From Planctomycetaceae bacterium (GTDB taxonomy: Bacteria > Planctomycetota > Phycisphaerae > Phycisphaerales > SM1A02): a DNA stretch of 17,723 nt. Shown here piece after piece: positions 14,877 through 17,723 of this stretch; the first letter of the stretch is position 1, and the number at the start of each line of letters is the position of its first letter. The position numbers and the translations under genes are program-made. The notes beneath the pieces are model-generated. The model had not been told where the DNA came from. It ran no database searches and saw only the letters and a list, made by a program, of their open reading frames with translations. The stretch lies in assembly GCA_002685335.1 (NCBI GenBank), contig NYWY01000050.1, positions 1 through 17,723 of the forward strand, written 5' to 3'.

Positions 14877-14882
14877 AGTGTA
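14877..14882 (-). promoter_or_regulatory. -10-like TACACT upstream of the Cys-rich gene
   Basis: TACACT on the minus strand, of the same TANNNT form as the other candidates in this window. Transcription would start near 14870, inside the palindrome at 14841-14874, giving a leader of roughly 95 bases. No convincing -35 box. Confidence 0.3.
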
Positions 14883-14988
14883 TGCCACCCTCGGGATGCG
14901 AACCAGCCACACCGACTTCTTCGTCATTCGTGTAGCCCGGGGGGAGGGATCCCGGTCTTTCAATGGTTTCCTTCGGGAGTTTTCGGTC

Positions 14989-15771
14989 CTACCCGTCGGC
15001 GGTCGGAGCGATCGCCCCGAATCTTCGGGCTCGTCCGGCGAAGACCTCGAATGCCGCGTGAAGCTCCGCGGTGCCGAAATCCGGCCAGGTCACGTCGGTG
15101 ACCACGAGCTCCGCGTAACTGATCTGCCAGAGCAGGAAATTCGAGATTCTCATCTCGCCCGCCGTTCTGACGAGCAGATCGGGGTCCGGCAGGCCGTGGG
15201 TGTCGAGCCGGGCCTCCAAGGCCGCCTCGTCGATCGATTCCGGATCGAGCCGGCCCGCGGCCACTTCGGCCGCGAGGGTTCTGGCCGCATCGGTCAATTC
15301 CGCTCGGCCACCGTAGTTCAGGGCGAGACAGAGGGTGAGCCCGGGACAGTGCCTGGTCGCCTCTTCACAGGCATCCGAGGCATCCAGGACCGAGGTGGGA
15401 AGTCCCTCGCGACGACCGATCCGGCGGAATCGAATTCCGTTCTCGATCATTCGAGCCCGTTGGTCCACCAGATGGGCCTGGCAGAGCGTCATGAGGGCGT
15501 CGACCTCGTCCGCCGGGCGTTTCCAGTTCTCGCTGCTGAACGAGTAGAGCGTGAGGGCCTCGAGGCCGAGCCTGGCGCACTCCGTGGTGACGAGGTCCAC
15601 GGTGCGGGCGCCGGCCTGATGGCCGGCCAGCCGGGGCAGCCCCTGACGTCCGGCCCATCGCCCGTTGCCGTCCATGATGATCGCGAGGTGACGGGGAAGA
15701 AGTCCCGGCTCGGGACGTTCCGCCTTCACCATCGCCTCTTCGGAGGCCGGAGTGACTGGGTCTTCATTCAC
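14989..15771 (-). CDS. uppS: Isoprenyl (undecaprenyl diphosphate) synthase
   Basis: A 260-residue cytoplasmic cis-prenyltransferase that condenses isopentenyl diphosphate onto farnesyl diphosphate to make the C55 lipid carrier for cell-wall and surface polysaccharide synthesis. Signature blocks are all present: HLAIIMDGNGRWA with catalytic Asp34, GHQAGA (50-55), LYSFSSENWKRP with Asn82, LNYGGRAEL (151-159) and RTAGEMRISNFLLWQ..YAEL with Arg202, Glu206, Arg208 and Glu221. The length matches the family (about 250). The GTG start at 15771 is supported by AAGGA seven bases upstream. The gene follows purA by 22 bases on the same strand, so they are probably one operon. cdsA, a frequent partner of uppS, is not adjacent. 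Confidence 0.95.
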   Translation of the reverse strand: MNEDPVTPASEEAMVKAERPEPGLLPRHLAIIMDGNGRWAGRQGLPRLAGHQAGARTVDLVTTECARLGLEALTLYSFSSENWKRPADEVDALMTLCQAHLVDQRARMIENGIRFRRIGRREGLPTSVLDASDACEEATRHCPGLTLCLALNYGGRAELTDAARTLAAEVAAGRLDPESIDEAALEARLDTHGLPDPDLLVRTAGEMRISNFLLWQISYAELVVTDVTWPDFGTAELHAAFEVFAGRARRFGAIAPTADG

Positions 15772-15793
15772 GCGGAAATCCTTGGGGATGACC

Positions 15794-17146
15794 TCATCCG
15801 GCCACCAGCACTTCGCGACGCTCCGGCCCGATGCTCACGATCTCGATCGGGACTCCGACGAATGATTCGATTCGATCGAGATAACGACGAGCGGCGTCGG
15901 GAAGGTCCTCCCGACCTTCGGGTGGCGTCACCGGATCCGGCCAGCCGGGCATCGTCTCGTACACCGGTTCGATCTCCGCGAGATCGAGTGCATCCGGCGG
16001 GAAGCGATCGGTGATCGATCCGTCCGGGCGTCGATAGCCGACGCAGACCTTGACTTCATCGAGCCCGCCGAGCACGTCGAACAGGGTGCAGGCGATGCCG
16101 GTCACGCCACAGACCATCGCGGTGTAACGAACCGCGACCAGATCCAACCAGCCGCAGCGGCGAGGTCGTCCGGTGGTGGTCCCGAATTCGCGGCCTCGCT
16201 CCCGGATCTGATCGCCGATCACGTCATCGAGTTCGGTCGGGAACGGGCCGCCGCCAACTCGGGTCGAATACGCCTTCATGATGCCCAGCACCCGATCGAT
16301 CCGTCCGAGTGGCACGCCGGTTCCCGCGGGAATCCCGAGGGTCGAGCAGTTGGAACTGGTGACGAACGGATAGGTGCCATGGTCGACGTCGAGCAAGCAC
16401 GCGTTGGCACCCTCGAAGAGAAGACTTCGCCCGTCGGACAGGGCGTCGTGCAGGTACCAGGTGGTGTCGGTGACGTGCGGAGCGAGGCGTTCGCCCTGGG
16501 CGAGGGCTTCGTCGAGCAGTCGCGAGACGTCCACTGATTCGGGGTCCTGCACCCCCAGGGATCGAAGCTGGGCTTCGCGGAGTCCACAGGCCAGTTCGAG
16601 CTTGGTTCGGAGGCGGTCCTCGTGGGCGAGATCACCGACCCGGATCGCGGTGGAGCGGAAGACCTTGTCCGCATACGCGGGGCCGATGCCTCGACGCGTG
16701 GTGCCGATCGCATCGCGTCGATTTCCGGCCATGAATTCCTCGAGGGCTCCGTCGAGGGCCTTGTGATAGGGCATCACCACGTGGGCTCGACTCGACAGAC
16801 GGAGATTGGAATCGACCTCGATACCGCGGCCTCGGAGGCCGTCGATCTCCTCGAGCAGTTTGGCCGGGTCGACCACCACGCCGTTACCGATGATGCAGGT
16901 GCAGCCGGGGAAGAGGATTCCCGATGGCACGAGGTGGAGGGCGTATCGCTCGTCGCCGACCACGACGGTGTGTCCCGCGTTGGCACCGCCGTTGTATCGG
17001 ACGATGCAGTCGTGGTCCGGGGCCAGGATGTCGACCAGCTTGCCTTTGCCCTCGTCGCCCCACTGGAGGCCGACCACGGCGGTATGGCCACCTCCCTGAG
17101 GGTAGGAGCCTGGATCGGACGCGTGTTGATTGGAAGAGTTGGGCAT
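15794..17146 (-). CDS. purA: Adenylosuccinate synthetase
   Basis: A 450-residue cytoplasmic enzyme that joins IMP and aspartate using GTP, the first step from IMP to AMP. Motifs in order: the P-loop and catalytic block LQWGDEGKGKLVD with Asp31, NGGANAGHTVV with His59, IGTTRRGIGPAYADK in the IMP-binding region, STRVGGGPFPTE, and GTTTGRPRRCGWLD. The ATG at 17146 is set by AGGAG five bases upstream (17152-17156). The ORF stays open upstream, but that extra sequence does not look native. The N-terminus carries about 20 extra residues (MPNSSNQHASDPGSYPQGGG) before the conserved fold. It heads the operon with uppS and is divergent from the zinc-ribbon gene. A TAGACT box lies 20 bases upstream of the start. 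Confidence 0.96.
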   Translation of the reverse strand: MPNSSNQHASDPGSYPQGGGHTAVVGLQWGDEGKGKLVDILAPDHDCIVRYNGGANAGHTVVVGDERYALHLVPSGILFPGCTCIIGNGVVVDPAKLLEEIDGLRGRGIEVDSNLRLSSRAHVVMPYHKALDGALEEFMAGNRRDAIGTTRRGIGPAYADKVFRSTAIRVGDLAHEDRLRTKLELACGLREAQLRSLGVQDPESVDVSRLLDEALAQGERLAPHVTDTTWYLHDALSDGRSLLFEGANACLLDVDHGTYPFVTSSNCSTLGIPAGTGVPLGRIDRVLGIMKAYSTRVGGGPFPTELDDVIGDQIRERGREFGTTTGRPRRCGWLDLVAVRYTAMVCGVTGIACTLFDVLGGLDEVKVCVGYRRPDGSITDRFPPDALDLAEIEPVYETMPGWPDPVTPPEGREDLPDAARRYLDRIESFVGVPIEIVSIGPERREVLVAG

Positions 17147-17166
17147 GAATTCTCCTGCGATGTGGC

Positions 17167-17172
17167 AGTCTA
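17167..17172 (-). promoter_or_regulatory. -10-like TAGACT upstream of purA
   Basis: TAGACT on the minus strand, 20 bases before the purA ATG, leaving a short leader of about 14 bases that contains the AGGAG ribosome site. It is identical to the hexamers at 5753 (tRNA) and 17517 (hemW-like gene). No clear -35 box. Confidence 0.4.
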
Positions 17173-17220
17173 CGACGCCCGGAAACCTTCGGGGGCCTTC
17201 GAGATGGTCCGGATTGCGGG

Positions 17221-17245
17221 TTCCTGCTTCAGCCTGCTTCAGGAA
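17221..17245. promoter_or_regulatory. Overlapping direct and inverted repeat between purA and the zinc-ribbon gene
   Basis: CCTGCTTCAG occurs twice head to tail (17223-17232 and 17233-17242), and the whole is flanked by TTCCTG ... CAGGAA, an inverted repeat (17221-17226 with 17240-17245). It sits midway in the 151-base divergent intergenic region, where a shared operator would be expected. Confidence 0.4.
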
Positions 17246-17297
17246 AGGTCGATCTGCCCGGAGTCGGCGTCGGCGAGGCGTCCGGAGGAGGTGATGG

Positions 17298-17498
17298 GTG
17301 AGTGAACCGCAGGTCATTCGAATCATGTGTCCGAATCTCGGCTGTCAGCGAGTGCTGGCCGTACCGGATCATGCCCGTGGCAAGCTGGTTCGATGCCGCT
17401 CCTGTGGCACCAACATCCGGATTCCCGCGATGCGGGACCCGGCGATTCCGCGGAATCTCGGCGTCCAGGCGTCGGAGTCCGGCGGCGATGCCGCCTGA
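17298..17498 (+). CDS. Small zinc-ribbon protein
   Basis: A 66-residue protein with four cysteines placed as a zinc ribbon: Cys11 and Cys16 in MCPNLGCQRVLAVP, and Cys33 and Cys36 in GKLVRCRSCGTNIRIP. The first pair has four residues between the cysteines rather than the usual two. The layout (C..C, hydrophobic strand, VP, GK, RCxxC) resembles MJ0042/FmdB-like finger domains. The C-terminal 25 residues look unstructured. The GTG start is supported by GGAGGAGGTG just upstream. It is divergent from purA and 30 bases ahead of the hemW-like gene. Function unknown; nucleic-acid or protein binding is a guess. Confidence 0.75.
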   Translation: MSEPQVIRIMCPNLGCQRVLAVPDHARGKLVRCRSCGTNIRIPAMRDPAIPRNLGVQASESGGDAA

Positions 17499-17516
17499 GT
17501 GACTCGCGTGACGGCG

Positions 17517-17522
17517 TAGACT
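17517..17522 (+). promoter_or_regulatory. -10-like TAGACT, six bases before the GTG of the hemW-like gene
   Basis: TAGACT ends exactly six bases before GTG 17529, and no Shine-Dalgarno is present. The TAG is in frame with the gene, so the start cannot lie further upstream. This is the third TANNNT-N6-start arrangement in the window. Confidence 0.5.
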
Positions 17523-17528
17523 CGTCAC

Positions 17529-17723
17529 GTGCCTCCTGATGAACTCCCTCTCCGCGTCCTGCAGAACGCCGTCGCCTCCTCGGGTGATGATGCGGCGATG
17601 TTGCTTGAAGGGGCGGCGCCGGATGCGATCTACGCCCATGTGCCGTTCTGTCGCCACAAGTGCCATTACTGCGATTTCTATTCCCTCGTCGACCGTCGAG
17701 ATCGCTTCGACGACTTCGTCCGA
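17529..17723 (+). CDS. hemW: HemW-like radical SAM protein, N-terminal part (3' truncated by window)
   Basis: The first 65 residues of a radical SAM enzyme of the HemN/HemW group, which are heme chaperones or coproporphyrinogen oxidase-like proteins. The diagnostic block IYAHVPFCRHKCHYCDFYS is present, with Cys41-x3-Cys45-x2-Cys48 binding the [4Fe-4S] cluster that cleaves S-adenosylmethionine, and the aromatic Tyr47 typical of the family. The GTG start is bounded by an in-frame TAG four codons upstream, and the next in-frame ATG is only 13 codons before the block's IYAHV. The N-terminal extension of about 33 residues before the block is longer than in most HemW proteins. HemW is preferred over HemN from motif spacing, but the truncated gene does not settle this. 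Confidence 0.8.
   Translation, partial: MPPDELPLRVLQNAVASSGDDAAMLLEGAAPDAIYAHVPFCRHKCHYCDFYSLVDRRDRFDDFVR

Noticed and set aside
11762..14935. Two + strand ORFs of 418 and 498 residues across the Cys-rich gene
   Set aside because: They are rich in Ala, Val, Gly, Asp and Arg as expected for the antisense of Cys/Asp/Ala codons, and they follow the repeat period of the real gene.
17147..17326. N-terminal extension of PurA by 60 residues
   Set aside because: The extension is Arg/Pro-rich, would cover the divergent promoter region, and the ATG at 17146 has an excellent AGGAG site.

Overview
This is a GC-rich window that reads as chromosomal DNA of a planctomycete, most likely of the class Phycisphaerae. 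The main reason is three exported proteins carrying paired dockerin-like calcium motifs of the DLNGDGxVxxxD type followed by 'LLLAxFG' or 'LILSAWG', a hallmark of that class. The rest is housekeeping: purA, uppS, asnB, a hemW homologue and a tRNA-Arg. I saw no insertion sequence, phage gene, CRISPR array or integration site. Taxonomy and product names rest on motif recognition by eye; no database search was run.

Layout. Positions 1-687: the 3' end of a photolyase/cryptochrome-like gene (+), then a convergent intergenic gap with a terminator candidate for each side. Positions 688-5513: two divergent exoprotein genes, a subtilisin-like protease (-) and a lipoprotein-like protein (+). Both end in dockerin-like repeats and are separated by about 650 bp of apparently non-coding DNA holding a 16-bp palindrome and an ECF-like promoter candidate. 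Positions 5590-6739: tRNA-Arg(CCG) (-) with terminator, and a one-pass membrane coiled-coil protein (-). Positions 6738-10662: a possible small ORF, a MazG-like pyrophosphohydrolase, asparagine synthetase and an FHA-PP2C phosphatase, all on +. Positions 10928-14773: a very large secreted cysteine-rich repeat protein (-). Positions 14989-17146: uppS and purA as a (-) operon. Positions 17298-17723: a small zinc-ribbon protein and the 5' end of a hemW-like radical SAM gene (+).

How the genes relate. The protease, the lipoprotein-like protein and the Cys-rich giant form a secretome group sharing one type of calcium-binding module. The FHA-PP2C protein is a signalling phosphatase, and its gene starts only 12 bases after asnB. 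purA-uppS and mazG-asnB look like short operons.

The two most interesting signals are (1) the Cys-rich protein with about 19 tandem units of an eight-cysteine module, whose cysteine losses partly co-vary and hint at the disulfide pattern, and (2) a repeated promoter layout, TANNNT followed by exactly six bases and then the start codon, at three genes without a Shine-Dalgarno sequence. The second points to leaderless transcripts.
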